DNA of 64,000 bases from Notospermus geniculatus. Its lineage: Eukaryota > Nemertea > Pilidiophora > Heteronemertea > Lineidae. Numbering within the stretch: position 1 is the stretch's first letter; the number at the start of each line of letters is the position of its first letter. Below, in pieces: positions 20,361-32,470 of the stretch. Made by a program: the position numbers and the translations under genes. The stretch spans positions 126,162 to 190,161 of the forward strand of contig NMRB01001055.1 of NCBI GenBank assembly GCA_002633025.1, written 5' to 3'. The notes below the pieces were generated by a model. It was not told the origin of the DNA and ran no database searches. It saw nothing but the letters and a program-made list of their open reading frames with translations.

Positions 20361-21068
20361 AGCGATGTACTCGCGAGGGTTGAAAATGAAATCTCGTTCA
20401 ACTATCGCGACCCGCGATAGCTCCCCCGAGACTACCCATTTCATTCATTGCTAGCGGGATTCTTGAAACTGATCTCGTGTGATTTCTAGCACCTTTGAAC
20501 CATCAAACTACGGTATCGTCTACGTTTTATACAATAAAACGTTCATGAAAAATCTTTTATTAATATCATTTCAATGAATTTGGGCGACATTAGTGTTTAC
20601 TGCCGGAATAATTTAAAAATCTCACGGGGTATTTCCGAGAACGAGATCGACAGACTGACAACAAACATGGCGCGGAAAAATCCGAAGTGTGAGGAAGACT
20701 GACCAGAGAATTCGCCTCACTGCTGCAAGTTTAGTCAGATGGTGGCGTGTGAAGACAGAAAGTTGTTGTAGCACTAATGAGGACTCAGCAGTGTACCTCC
20801 TGAACGTCGTTGAACCCCGGCCAACACCATCCTTTGCATGTTTTGCGGATGACTCCGAGTTCTCTCCGTCGGCATCACTCACTGAGTGACACTGTCAATC
20901 ATGTCACCATGGTCACACTCCTCGCTACTGATTGGTCATAGTAAATTCCGTAGTATTATAATGAGATGGCTCGCTTGGAATTTCATTCATAAAATATAGT
21001 GCTGCCACCGTGCGGAAAATATAGGAACTATCGATGTGCAGTTACTGCAGAGCCCGGCGTACACCGCT
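20361..21068. mobile_element. TTAA-flanked non-autonomous DNA transposon, copy 2
   Basis: TTAA at 20357-20360 and 21069-21072 flanks the ends AGCGATGTACTCGCG and its degraded inverse. It is the reverse-orientation partner of 5750-6445. The 66-codon frame (plus strand 20689-20889) is kept open, with mostly conservative changes relative to copy 1. Confidence 0.8.
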
Positions 21069-21072
21069 TTAA

Positions 21073-21784
21073 GCATGCTCTAAACGACGACAATACCGAG
21101 ATTGCTGCCTCTAAACAATGTACGAATATTTTTCAATACAGAGGGAAGTCCAGACTGATCAAGTCAGTATCAGAAATTCGCAGTTTTTATATGCACTTGA
21201 AATATTACATATACACTCAACAGTCATTATCACTGTTTCTGAGCGGCAAGGATGGCCACAAGCAGAAAAGCAACTCTGTTCAGGAAGATCAGCGAAAACC
21301 ACGCTCTTCTTCACCCAGATTCTGGTGAAGTTAAATTAGTGATTTATTTTGAATGCGCGTTATTCTGTCTACTTCACCGTGGATGTACGACTGTGAATAT
21401 TTGTGGAAGTGGGACCAGGTATAACTGTCAACTCAGCAAGAAGAAAGGGACGTGTATGGAGAAGACTGAAGCGAAACGGGCTGTTGGCTGTAAGCTTTTT
21501 CAGCGAAAGGTAGGAAATAATCAATGCCCAGAACTTATGTTCTAAATGCCCGATTGTTCAGCCTTGGCTGAAGTCAGAGTTGGGTCGATCCCGACCTAAG
21601 GGTGGCTTAAGCCAGGCTTGAATTTCACAGCGTGTTGCACAGGTTTTGTGCTCCAAACTCAAGCCAGGCTTTAAGCCCTTCTCATAATAAACCTGGCAAA
21701 GGCAGTGGAGTGGTTATAAGAGCGACTTAGAACGGTCCAAATTTGATCTTGTTGGATGAGGCCGTCAACATGATCCAACATTAC
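21073..21784. other. No gene recognised
   Basis: Bases 21550-21700 contain AAGCCAGGCTT-type palindromes. Open frames such as 21252-21545 show no domain and no splice support. Confidence 0.4.
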
Positions 21785-22198
21785 GGCTTACTGGAAGTTG
21801 CGCAAAATCAAAATGCGCAATGGTTACGGTTCAAACTAGTGAGTGAACTTGACCACGCTCGGGGAACCCCCAAACACTCCTCCAATCTGCTTTCGTTTTG
21901 GCGTGGGAGTTTGTGTTCATCCATTACGGTACACACACAAGTACTGACGCAGGCCTAACTCGTTTAGTGAGCCGTTTCGCGCAGTTCACTGTGTTGTCAC
22001 GAGTTAATATTGATCCCCACATCAGAGTGAGTCTCAACATAATCATGATAATGCATGCGCCCTTCTGGAAATCCCAAAACTCGAGGCCAGGCTACCCACA
22101 CAATGCTATCGAAGGCGGGAGAAAGCCTGGATCAAGGTCAATTCCGTTGCGCATTTTCCGCATTGCGCATTTTGACTTTGCGCAAATTCCAGTAAGCC
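21785..22198. mobile_element. ~414-bp MITE
   Basis: Left end GGCTTACTGGAAGTTGCGCA and right end TGCGCAAATTCCAGTAAGCC are inverted. AAAATGCGCAATG lies just inside each. No coding content. Confidence 0.7.
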
Positions 22199-22395
22199 CA
22201 ACATTACACACTCATTTTGGGAGTTGTTGAAAAAGAATAGGCATGCTTTTTCCAACAGGTTGGTTGCTGTTGGAGGCCGTTGAATGGGCCTGTCCAGACG
22301 ATACAACACATGTCTTCCAAGAAAGCAAAACACCCATGTTGTATGCTGTTGGATGACTAATGTTGTATCGTGGTGACTATGCTTTGAGGAAAAAA

Positions 22396-22645
22396 AGCCT
22401 AGTTCATACTTCGGCGCAAGACCATCGGCGTCCAACGCACGATCAAATCTGGACGCCCACATTGCGGAATTGATTCATAGTCCAGCGTACCGGTACTTTA
22501 GCGACGGCGATCCGTTATGAAATGACTCGAGTAATTACAGGCTCGCCATCGGACGCCGACCAAATCGCACGACGGGGTCGGCGTCGGACGCAAGATCGCG
22601 CGTCGGTCGCTGGCGATGGTCGTACGTCGAAGTATGAACTAGGTT
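22396..22645. mobile_element. AGTTCATACTTCG MITE
   Basis: The ends AGCCTAGTTCATACTTCGGC and CGAAGTATGAACTAGGTTT are inverted. The interior has CATCGGCGTCC and CGATCGC-type blocks shared with the next element in reverse. Confidence 0.75.
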
Positions 22646-22664
22646 TAACTCGTGTTTGAGGAAT

Positions 22665-22970
22665 AAAGCCTAGTTTATACCTCGACGCACTACCATCGCC
22701 GGCGACCGACGGGCGTTCTTGCGTTCGACGCCGACCCCGTCGTACGATTTGGTCGGCGTCCGATCGCGAGGCTGTTATTCTGGAGTCGTTTCATAACGGG
22801 TCGCCGTCGCTAAAGTACGCTGGACTATGAATCAATTCCGCGAAGTCGGCGTCCAGATTTGATCGGGCGTCGGACGCCGATGGTCTTGCGTCGAAGTCCA
22901 GTTTATACTTCGACGCACGGCCATCGCCGGCGACCGACGCGCGATCTTGCGTTCGACGCGACCAGGCTCA
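22665..22970. mobile_element. Same family: one copy plus a truncated third
   Basis: 22665-22897 starts AAGCCTAGTTTATACCTCGA and holds the family interior inverted relative to 22396-22645. From 22898 a further copy begins (AGTTTATACTTCGACGCACG) and stops near 22970. A fragment also occurs at 11215-11320. Confidence 0.7.
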
Positions 22971-24040
22971 CGTGAGCCACACCCGAACAATCGGATATTG
23001 GAATAATGTATTAAAAGGAAATTGCATGGTAAAGCCTGTACATTCTGTACGAATGAGATGAAAGCAAGTAATTCTTTAAATACTGTCCAGGTTTCTACCA
23101 TTTTGCATTACCACATCACGCACACTTTCAATCTCATACCTCCTGTTCTGGCCAAACTCTGTGGCTTTATTAGTTACCACGTCTCCTGGGACTTATTTTT
23201 TGTGATACACAAGGATGCAACGACATATAATGACGTTCTTATTGGATACAAACGAACAGCCTCGGGCAGTTTCACTGCTAGATACAACTCGGCAATCTAC
23301 CTTAATGATAAAAAAATAACAACATGTGATTTTTACAGCAGGTACATGTTATTAAGACCGCCACCACCTCATAGGTGGCGGTCTTCATTGGTTTTACTGG
23401 ACCAGATTTTCTCTGAATGTCTGTGGCAACATTTGGTTTCCGAGCGATAACTTACGAATTAAGCGATATATCAGCTTAAGACTTACAGGATATGTAAATA
23501 AATCCAAAATACAGGTCAAGTTCGTTAACTGGCTCAATCCGTAATCATTTGGCCCGTATTTGGCGACCTTTTCGACAAAAACTAAACACAGCCCGCCGGT
23601 GTGGGAATCCCCGACAGCCCAAAATAGAATCCAGCGCAGGTCACGTGTTTGTTCAAGTCCCCTGGTACGTCATCATCGTTCCATACCCGGATTGACTCGC
23701 ATGCGTAATCGTGCAATAAACTTATTCTGATTTTGATTCTGATTCTGCGTTCGATCCATGGATCTGGCTGACTCGAGCGCGTTTTTCGATCATGCGCAGT
23801 AGTGATACCAGTTACGTCTTCCGCTGTTCCATGTGCGAATGATGTTTGTTTGCCGATTAATTGAAAATTGTCGACATTATTGCCAAGTATTCATTTTGAA
23901 TCTTTAGTACGAGATAGGTATGCATATCCGAGTTTCAATCAATCAGTTTTTACGGCACTCATCGACATGGTATTGTTGAATAAAGACCGTTGATGCGACC
24001 GAACTTCCTGTTCATGCATGGCCATGGCAGCAGGCCATGA
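22971..24040. other. No gene; one hairpin at 23353-23385
   Basis: AAGACCGCCACC (23354) is inverted as GGTGGCGGTCTT, an 8-base loop between. The 142-codon frame over 23022-23450 crosses this hairpin and has no recognisable domain, so it is not called. Confidence 0.45.
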
Positions 24041-24766
24041 CCACAGGCCTCTGTCATGAAGTAGGCCTAGTGGGTTAAATTTTTATCGGGCACACCGTAG
24101 ATAGCCTACACTATGCATTGGGTGTACAAATCTACACCGGTAGTATAATAGGAGAGAAAGGCTGATCAACCGAAAAGTCACCGACCTCTTTTTCGTCTAA
24201 AATATCCTATTTAGAATTTGCACAAGAGTCTCAAAACTGGTCATATGGTCCTTCAGTAATTTATTAACAAGATAATTTCGTTCGTATCAACAATATCCAA
24301 AAGTAATCCATCGAAAATTAACTTTGAACACCGTAATATCCTCGCTACACGACTTCCGTTACCGGACGTCCAGAGTATCTTCGTTGTGCATTGTGTGTCC
24401 CCGACTCTGATTGGCTGAATCCCCGTGCGACCCACATAGTCTGGTAACAGAAGTCGTGTAGCGAGGATATTACGGTGTTCAAAGTTCATTTTCGATGGAT
24501 TACTTTTGGATATTGTTGATACGAACGAAATTATCTTGTTAATAAATTACTGAAGGACCATATGACCAGTTTTGAGACTCTTGTGCAAATTCTAAATAGG
24601 ATATTTTAGACGAAAAAGAGGTCGGTGACTTTTCGGTTGATCAGCCTTTCTCTCCTATTATACTACCGGTGTAGATTTGTACACCCAATGCATAGTGAAG
24701 GCTATCTACGGTGTGTCCGATAAAAATTTATCCCACTAGGCCTACTTCATGACAGAGGCCTGTGGC
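24041..24766. repeat. Large inverted repeat, ~323-bp arms
   Basis: 24041-24363 is repeated in reverse complement at 24443-24766 with only a handful of differences (for example GGGTTAAATT against GGGATAAATT). The spacer is 79 bp. The high similarity suggests a recent event or gene conversion between arms. No target duplication or transposase was found. Confidence 0.9.
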
Positions 24767-25759
24767 CATGACCAGTGACAGTACCGTACACACATTTAGG
24801 CCTAGGGCCTATACACATGATGAATGAATGCGTCTTGTTTAACATGCTTGATGCATGAGCATGGGGCCGCCACAGGTGAATGAATCACTGCCAACTACTG
24901 TGTACTAGTGTGTACACTGTCACTGGCGCTGTCACTGATACTGAACTGCTGATTTTTGAATCAGAAAAGCAAGGAAGGGGCCTGCTAATTCCTAAAATAG
25001 GCTAAATTTCGTAGGCCCTTGCCTTATCAGAAAATCTGACTGTCATATAGTGTGTTGGCCTGCCTAGCCTAGGCCTATAGTATCGGTGTACTGTAGTGGC
25101 ATGCTAGGCCACATTATGCATTGCATAGGCCTACGGCTGTGCCTTGGCCCTTCGGCCTACAATTAATACTAATAGGCCTACCGGTACAGGCCTGTGCTGT
25201 ATGATGGAGTGACCAGTTTTCACGGTACAACAGTTTTCGTGCTAGGCCGACTCCCGTTTATTCACGCGCGCACCCGTACTTGCAACCATTTTCCTTTTCT
25301 CTTTACAGAATGTCTAAAACGAATGCACAAAAAGATCCATCTTGATATTAAGTGTCCTAGAACTTGATGCTGTTAGAAAGTAATTTGCCAAAGAAGCAAC
25401 ACATGAGAGACTGTCACAATCATACCATAATCACAACTTCCTGCAAGGTGATTTCTGTAATATTTCAAGTCTCAGGACACAATGAAAGGGGCCAATGACA
25501 ATGTGATATCACATGAATCCAGCTCCACCATCCTTGATGCCCGAAGATGAAGACATCATCTTCAAACATTGTTCGCAAACTAAACCTTCTTCGACTGCAC
25601 CAGTTATTGCATTGTATATGTACTTTTGGTCAACATCAGTCGTGATGAATACAGGAGCAGCAGCAGTTATGCCACAACATATACTAGTGTGTTTGAATAT
25701 GACCTATATTTGTTGTACAGTTTGATTATGAACAAAATAAAACATTCTGGCTTTATATG
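24767..25759. other. No gene; AGGCCTA-rich DNA
   Basis: Bases 24790-25200 are dense in TAGGCCTA motifs. No exon-like frame is seen; an AATAAAACATTC at about 25736 could be a polyadenylation signal but has no partner gene. Confidence 0.45.
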
Positions 25760-26122
25760 AGGAACCCGCCGAACTACGCCACGACGTGGCGCTGTCAGTG
25801 TAAGACCCGGAAGTCCTATTTTCTAACAGTATTTCCATTTACGTCTTGCCCCAAAATAAACCATTCTCTTTGGTTCAATTTTGATTAAATTACACTGTCC
25901 TGTTTCATGTTCAAAGTTCTCCATATATCACTGCTTTGTTTCTTCAGAAATGCCACAGGATGCCAATACTGACAACGTCTTTTGGGGAATTTTCCACGGA
26001 AAATTGTGTAGAAAAATGTACACATGCTTTGACGACGCGACGTCAACAGCGAAAAAAGTGACGTCAGTACGTCATTCGGGTCTTATACTGACTGCGCCAT
26101 CTGCAGTAATGCGGGTTCCCCA
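25760..26122. mobile_element. ~363-bp GGAACCCGC MITE
   Basis: The left end GGAACCCGCCGAACTACGCC and TCAGTGTAAGACCCG are mirrored by CGGGTCTTATACTGACTGCG and GCGGGTTCCCC on the right. Confidence 0.7.
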
Positions 26123-26179
26123 TTAAGTGTGCATCTTACTGAGCTTTCTTCTAATGTTTAAAACATTCTTGCTTTCAAT

Positions 26180-26278
26180 TACCAAGATACAGAATAGCAC
26201 AAAATTGACACACAAAATGATATTAAGCAAGAAGTCAATCTCCAGAATTCTGGAGATTGACTTCTTGCTTAATATCTG
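26180..26278 (-). mobile_element. 99-bp retro-type insertion ending in a perfect palindrome
   Basis: Flanked by the 9-bp duplication GCTTTCAAT (26171-26179 and 26279-26287). On the minus strand its 3' end is CAATTTTGTGCTATTCTGTA, the same tail as 5007-5706. The other end is a 58-base perfect palindrome, 26219-26276, with no spacer. Open frames on both strands here are products of the palindrome. Confidence 0.75.
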
Positions 26279-26566
26279 GCTTTCAATCAAATGTGCATCT
26301 TTACTGAGATTTGTAATTCTGATGTTACAAATCCATGACACCTTGATCCTCTCTATAACCTTTAGTCTCATGCCACCAGACTCCTGCAATTTCCAATAAA
26401 TTTCCACTGACGGAGTATGACCGAGGGGCTGGTTGCGAGAGACTATATAACCTTGTCCATCGACCGAACTTTCTACATTGCCACTCAGTAATTCTCGATC
26501 AGTCAACTTTGCCTAATTTCTAAGGGCGGTCTTCAAATTGGCTCAGAAGCCAATTTCTAGTTTTAT

Positions 26567-27364
26567 ATGAAAACAAGGGGAATGTTGTCGTTTGATTTTA
26601 CCAGGAGTGAATTCACGGGCAAAGTTTTTATTGAAGAGAAAGAGATCTGTATGTCGAAGATTCTGAATCCTAAGGTCATGGTATGGAAAGACACTATTTT
26701 AGTTTCCTGTAGCTCTCAACTCTCTTATACTATGACATTTTATACATTGACTCATCACGATCAGGAGTCTGGTGTGACTATACAACTCGTGAACAAATCA
26801 AAAACACTCACACATCGACCTTTATTCAATCATGACGATATTTTAATTTGCAAATTCAATATGTTCAATTTTATAAATGTACATGACTTCTACTTTCTGA
26901 CGTGCCTTGATAAATTCAAGCGACTAGTCACGATCTACCAAAGTATAGACAAAAGATCAAACACTGGCAATATCAAACAACAAACAAGAATTATTGCGCC
27001 ACTGGATAAGAATGACAACAATATGGATCCACTGGGTCATCCTAATGTTAGTTTCAGCCTGTTTCTAAGGAAAGTTGCCGGCCCTGCCACTCTGGGATTG
27101 AAGATCGTTCGAGGATGTAACACAAACAATCGTATAAGTAGGTCGTGGAGAAACCCTTTGGAATCTCTGCGTGTGATCTTTAAAGGGGACCACAGAATGC
27201 GGTCCGCAGATGTCTTCATGGATGGATATGGTGCCATACTTCACTTCCTTATGTCAAACAAGCGATACAGTGGAACGGGATTTGTCGCTCGTAGCGACAG
27301 AAAGCCAACTGAAACGACTCTTAAAGCAGTAGAATATCATTCATTTGTGGGACTTATATACTAA
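26567..27364 (+). CDS. Unrecognised 265-residue open reading frame
   Basis: ATG start at 26567, with an in-frame TAG nine bases before it, and a stop at 27362. The product is rich in predicted beta-strand stretches (for example MVWKDTILVSCSSQLSYTMT), has no signal peptide or membrane segment, and a C-terminal part with SADVFMDGYGAILHFLMSNK. I do not recognise a family. The second frame at 28242-29201 has a similar composition, but convincing homology between them was not found. It could be a single-exon gene, one exon of a larger gene, or chance in AT-rich DNA. Confidence 0.35.
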   Translation: MKTRGMLSFDFTRSEFTGKVFIEEKEICMSKILNPKVMVWKDTILVSCSSQLSYTMTFYTLTHHDQESGVTIQLVNKSKTLTHRPLFNHDDILICKFNMFNFINVHDFYFLTCLDKFKRLVTIYQSIDKRSNTGNIKQQTRIIAPLDKNDNNMDPLGHPNVSFSLFLRKVAGPATLGLKIVRGCNTNNRISRSWRNPLESLRVIFKGDHRMRSADVFMDGYGAILHFLMSNKRYSGTGFVARSDRKPTETTLKAVEYHSFVGLIY

Positions 27365-27371
27365 CTTCTCG

Positions 27372-27720
27372 TTAATGCAGCGGTCACCCCTTTGTACCTC
27401 CACACTTTTTCGACACTTATTCGACACCTAGAAAATATTTCGAGGGTCAGGATTTGACACTAATTCACCCAGGACCTCAAATGAAACCGTCAGGTATTCA
27501 CCAGCTTTTTTCACTAATCTGTTTACTTTTTTTAGTCATCTCTATTAGCAATTATGAAGTAAACGCCAGGAATTCGACATTATCTATTTTTTGGGTCGAC
27601 AGAGATACGACGATAAGAAAAAGAATGAGCGCTCAGAACTCGACACTTTTTCGACACTAAATTTAGTGGTGACCCCTGAACGGGGGGGGGGGGGCAGGGT
27701 TTACATTGACCGCTGCATAA
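27372..27720. mobile_element. ~350-bp TIR element
   Basis: TTAATGCAGCGGTCA at the left is mirrored by TGACCGCTGCATAA at the right. Internal TCGACACTTTTTCGACAC motifs occur at both ends, and a G-run at 27681-27694. Confidence 0.6.
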
Positions 27721-28184
27721 AATGTTAGTGATTTCAGTGGCGGTTAATTATTTCTCAATTAGCCATTATTGCTTTACTGAAATTTGCCAGTGTCTGTTGA
27801 TTTTATGTCCTGACGTTAGTTCCGCAGGTTCCCCATTATTAGGGTAATGTGGTACAATTCTAGCCCCAGTACAATTCTTGCCCCTATGCATGTGTAGGGC
27901 CTACATCACCATGTAATGCTGGCCATAAAATGAAGAGGTACTAGATTGGCGATAAAAGATGAGCAAAATGCACAGGCCACTTTTTCAACACTAAAAGGGA
28001 CCCTGCAGGCAACCTCGTCATAGACATTTCGGTGTGCTTATTACAACTCCTCTCGAGGTAAAAGGATCATAGTTTTAACCGGTTGACACCTTTTATTGTT
28101 ATTTTTGATTGCTGATAGTTCTTTTTTTTAAACAAAATGACAATTTGACGAATCATCAAAGTACATGTATTTTAATTTCTATGA
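27721..28184. other. No gene recognised
   Basis: The piece AGGTTCCCCATTA at 27827 resembles the end of the 25760-26122 MITE. Otherwise nothing is seen. Confidence 0.4.
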
Positions 28185-28241
28185 AATTCTTTCAAGGCAA
28201 AGTCAAGTCTGACATACAAACTACAGGGTGACAGAGTGATT

Positions 28242-29201
28242 ATGCCACCAATCAACTTAAAAGAGAGAGATCGTTGGTTGTATGACGCAGACACGGGTTT
28301 CATCATCGTAAGGTTGAAGAAAGCATTAATTCAAGTCATTACAGTCAGTGTGTACGACTACGATGGCCGAGAAGGAAAATATCGAATAAAGTATGTGTCC
28401 TCGTTCCTCAAACCAATTTATATCAGAATTTTTATAGCACATTTATATATGTATAAAACATTTCTAACTGTTGCAAATGCTAGTTTGTTAGATCAGCAAG
28501 AGTATGTCCTATATGATGTCACCAGTGGTGTTTTCTCTGGTAGAATTCCAATTCCTAAATCCAATCCGTGTTGCAAGGCGGCAGTACCGGCTTGCCCTCT
28601 GATCACGGACAGTTCAGCTATGATATGCTGTCAACGAAGACCACAAGGTCGAAAGTTTTGCAAAATCTACCAATACCGCACTCATATCTTGAACAATATG
28701 ACCATGTTTTATTTGAAGTCAGGAATTTCAATTCGAATTGGAAAAGAAACGGAATTTCTAATTGGGCCAAATTCTGAAGTTGTGACAGTTGATTATTTAC
28801 ATCCCCTATTTACTGTTGTAAGCTATGTTACGTTGAAAAACACATTGAAGCAGGTCAGGTTTGACTCAGTCCATAGTCCTTCTGGAGGCGACGAAAAACG
28901 TTGGAGACTATCAAGGGCCACAAGGATACTTTTGATTATAGGCTACACATCTGGGTATCCAGTGATCACTGATTATGTGATTACATGCCACTCACGGAAT
29001 ACCATTAATACATGTACATATAGACCACCTTTTCTTCAGAAACTCACCATAAACCTTAAGCATACCGTTTTCGTCGATCAGGGCAAATGCTTGAAGTTAG
29101 ACAAAGAAAGTTCGTTCCTCCTTTTCCTGAAAAGGTCCGTAGGAAGAAAACAAAAAGTTCGGGATGAAATCAAATTGATCAAACTGTTCAGTGTAATGTG
29201 A
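28242..29201 (+). CDS. Unrecognised ~319-residue open reading frame
   Basis: The first ATG is at 28242. The frame is open upstream to 28185, and CAG-ending sites at 28194-28226 could be splice acceptors, so this may be an internal or last exon. The product begins MPPINLKERDRWLYDADTG, has a cysteine cluster (NPCCKAAVPAC, MICCQRRP), strand-like hydrophobic stretches and a basic C-terminus. An AATAAA lies at 29357-29362, about 155 bases past the stop, which mildly favours a real 3' end. No family is recognised and no catalytic motif is visible. Confidence 0.4.
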   Translation: MPPINLKERDRWLYDADTGFIIVRLKKALIQVITVSVYDYDGREGKYRIKYVSSFLKPIYIRIFIAHLYMYKTFLTVANASLLDQQEYVLYDVTSGVFSGRIPIPKSNPCCKAAVPACPLITDSSAMICCQRRPQGRKFCKIYQYRTHILNNMTMFYLKSGISIRIGKETEFLIGPNSEVVTVDYLHPLFTVVSYVTLKNTLKQVRFDSVHSPSGGDEKRWRLSRATRILLIIGYTSGYPVITDYVITCHSRNTINTCTYRPPFLQKLTINLKHTVFVDQGKCLKLDKESSFLLFLKRSVGRKQKVRDEIKLIKLFSVM

Positions 29202-29405
29202 TGTAAGTAGGATATCGTTTTAGTTTCACGGACACTTTTGGCACCGTTCGTTGGCGTTAGAGCAGGGAAGAAAGGGAGTACTGATGGAAATATGTTCTAA
29301 ATATGTCTGTACTTTCTTTCATCCACATTATCGTTCAAACGACCGCCTGTTACGATAATAAAACAGAACAAGCCTGGCGGCGATAGGATACACAAGGTGA
29401 CTTCC

Positions 29406-30140
29406 ATATCAGAAAGTCTGTTTCATTTACGAGATCGTACAGCGTCGCCATCTAGCGGCAGAGATATAACGCAATGTCGTTTCAATGAAAGTGACCGAAA
29501 GTCACGATTAAAATCCGCTGTCTATGTCTGCACGGGCTGAGAAAGTACACCATGAAAAGTCAATAACATAAGATGACAATGTAATAATTCTCATTTCATT
29601 ATCAGAGAACGATCAAATCAGTGGATTGATGTGTCATTTTTGATTCCAAAGTGGTCGATTTTTGCAAAAAAACGGGGTTTCCTTGGGAATTCCCGCCTTT
29701 TCGCCGGCCTGGAGCAGGCTGTCCAACCATCAGAAGCAGTTCTTGAATATTTAATATAACCCTATGGCCTTTCAAAGACCATCATCTGATTGGCCTATTC
29801 AATATTGTGTCAACGGTCACAAATACCAAGCCCACCACCCAAGTGGCAGCCTCGTGTTCAGGTATGACAGGTATTCATCAAACACTTTGTACTGCCAGTT
29901 CAAAAGAACTTTTGTGTCGCGTGGCCTAAATGAAGGATTCTGTCCATTCTAATCTTCCCCTAAAATCCAAACTTCTGAACCTGGATACTCATCATGATCA
30001 GACCCATTTGCTTCTTCTAGGCCTAATACGCACACCCCTCTCAAGCTAATGGAACGGCCCACCTCAAGCTAACGCCGCGTCATCGTGTGCTATTTTTAGC
30101 CGCTGGCACATGAAACAGACTGGGACAAACTTTCTGATAT
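29406..30140. mobile_element. Possible diverged TIR element
   Basis: ATATCAGAAAGT and TGTTTCAT near 29406-29426 are mirrored by ATGAAACAGAC and ACTTTCTGATAT near 30110-30140. Similarity between is weak, so the call is tentative. Confidence 0.35.
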
Positions 30141-32460
30141 GAGGGGTGCACTCGGCCTTATTCCCCAGGCTTCAGCAGCCTTGTATTGGCAGATAAACAC
30201 ACATGATGTTAACCAGGGAGAGAGTAGCATAGCGCAATAACATTACACAATATGCAGATCTACTACCTGCGCACTGCCTGCATACGACAGTAAACCGCTT
30301 CACTCACTCACCGCGAATAAAGTAATAGCTCTGCGCGCCAAAAAGAGACCCCGTTGCAGGATAACTTCGAAATCTGTCTATAGAGTTCCATGTCAACGTC
30401 AATTCCTGCCATTTCACCAGACTCATCATAGAAAGGCAAAATTGTTGGGAATTGTAAATTCTAAATAGCCTACCCTCTAAAATCCACCCCAAAAAACCGA
30501 ATAAGGAGTAGTCTGTAATTTGGAGGATGTTTTTCCACGATACGGGTTCAGCTGGGTGTGCAGGGCCGGAGCGGTCTTTACAGGGTTTTGGATAATCCTT
30601 CGATGGTTTAACTAGACTAGTACCTGATGCTTCAGCTACCAACCTGCGCGCTGTATAGTCGTGGCTTGTTTTGTAGCAAATTGGCCACCATTTTTGGAGG
30701 AATTCTGCCAGTGACGTCACTTAATAATTTTATGTTAATTATGCAAATTTATTCAATTCTCAATACGGCTGACGTACCGGAATGCAGATAGAAGGTGACC
30801 TACGTTTGACCCTAGAAATCCACCAATCACGAAGGGGTGAAAAATAGAAACGGTATCAACATAATGATTCCTATGCTTATCACCTGCGCCAGAACCAGCC
30901 GATCAGATTCAGGAACGTCAGAGACAGGACCTGTCCTAATATATGCAAAAGTCCGCTGTAAAATCGTTAGGACCGGGTACTAGTCTGTGGTTTAACAATA
31001 CATGTACATGGTGTGTTAATTATTCCAATGCCTGTGAAAACCGCCCCGGTGCCGCAAACCGCAGCGGAATCCGTTGTAGTGGAAATGGGCCTTAAGCCTG
31101 GGGAACCATTCACGCAAATTTCGAGCGATGCAACGTCGCAACCATTGTTTCTTACCGCCGCGCTGATTTTTTGATAAGATTCATTCACAACACGCTGCGT
31201 GAAACGCACCGCTGGACTGAAAACGTTTCCTGGCCAAGCAAATTTACATTCTTCGTAACTCTACCTCACCATGCTTCAGGAACATTCAAATGCGGGTCAT
31301 CCGTAGAAGGTGAGATGCGTCACTCGGGCGTCTTGTATTGAACCATTTTTGCCAGGCATCGGGTATACGAACATACCCGACTTCAGGAAAAAGCTTTGTG
31401 CATTTGCTGATTTCTTTTGACTGTTAATTTTGGTCGACTCCCTTGTTATTGAATAGCTTTTTTGTTACTGAATAACCGTTCGTTAACGAAAAATCTTGGT
31501 GTTTGTTTGATATCAATAACTAACTTCAGGAAATTTGACAGGGAAGCTAGGAAACCGGGTCGCCAGGAGAATTCGGACGTAATTATAGAATATTAAGGAA
31601 ACGCACGGAACGATTTTTTTTCGTCTCGCTCCTTTATTCGAGGGGACGGGTTACCTGGCGTAGACATCTCACGACTGTTAAGACGGGAACTTGCTATAGA
31701 GACGTCACATTTCGCAGAACGGAGAACATGGGGAAAGCGTTCGTAAAATAGAACGGTGACGTACCCAAATCGGCCCAGTCGACGACTACCTCCACAGCAG
31801 AGCCAATAGAATATCGCTGACGACTGGAAGTAGTCAATCTGGACAGGAGCATTATTTGAAGTCGTCATCAGATAAACTTCAGATTACGACTAGGCTCAAA
31901 TTGTTCTAAACATGTTTATCAATGGGGTACCGGCAAACAAAAGGAGGTGCTGATCATCAACTCGGTTAAAACGCAGGTGCGCATGCCTTTGCGATTGTTG
32001 AACGTCATCAGCCGTCGTGCGTCATTCTGACGTTACAAAAACTGCGTCATTCACAACCCATGACGTCGACCATTCGCCTGTCGTTTACGCGAAAATGGTC
32101 AACTTTATCGATTAAATTCATCATGTTCCCGCAGGGATTTTTGCTCAAAAGCAATAAGATATATTTTAGCAGTTCTGGACTTAATGATAGAAAAGTAAAA
32201 TCAGAAATTGAGTGCAATGTTTTAGTTATATTTGGCCCAGAAACAGGGTGTGCTATTGAGAATTAATTGGAAAATAACGTTAGCCTCACTTTCAGTGACG
32301 CAGTTATGACCGAGTTGATAGTCAGCGCCGCGTCGCGGATTAGGTCTGCCAGTACCCCATTGCAAGACGTTGACATTATCTTGATTTCATAATACTCATC
32401 TGAGAAAAATGCAACCGTCGGCACAAAATTCCGGCAGTTAAGTTGACGCATGAGAGTCGA
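30141..32460. other. No gene; MITE end at 31072-31097
   Basis: GTAGTGGAAATGGGCCTTAA (31076-31095) is a right end of the AAGGCCC family seen at 8-10.6 kb, apparently solitary. A 138-codon minus frame at 30304-30720 has no domain or splice support and is not called. Confidence 0.45.
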
Positions 32461-32470
32461 TGCATAGTTT

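Noticed and set aside
23353-23385. Rho-independent terminator
   Set aside because: The hairpin lacks a T-run and the organism is eukaryotic; it is more likely a small repeat fragment.
23022-23450. 142-codon frame
   Set aside because: It crosses a GC hairpin, and no homology, splice signal or domain was seen.
26123-26506. 127-codon minus-strand frame
   Set aside because: It reads through the perfect palindrome and its direct flanks, so part of it is mirrored on the plus strand.
30304-30720. 138-codon minus-strand frame starting ATGACGTCACTGG
   Set aside because: No family is recognised and neither end shows splice or polyadenylation support; the length is possible by chance.
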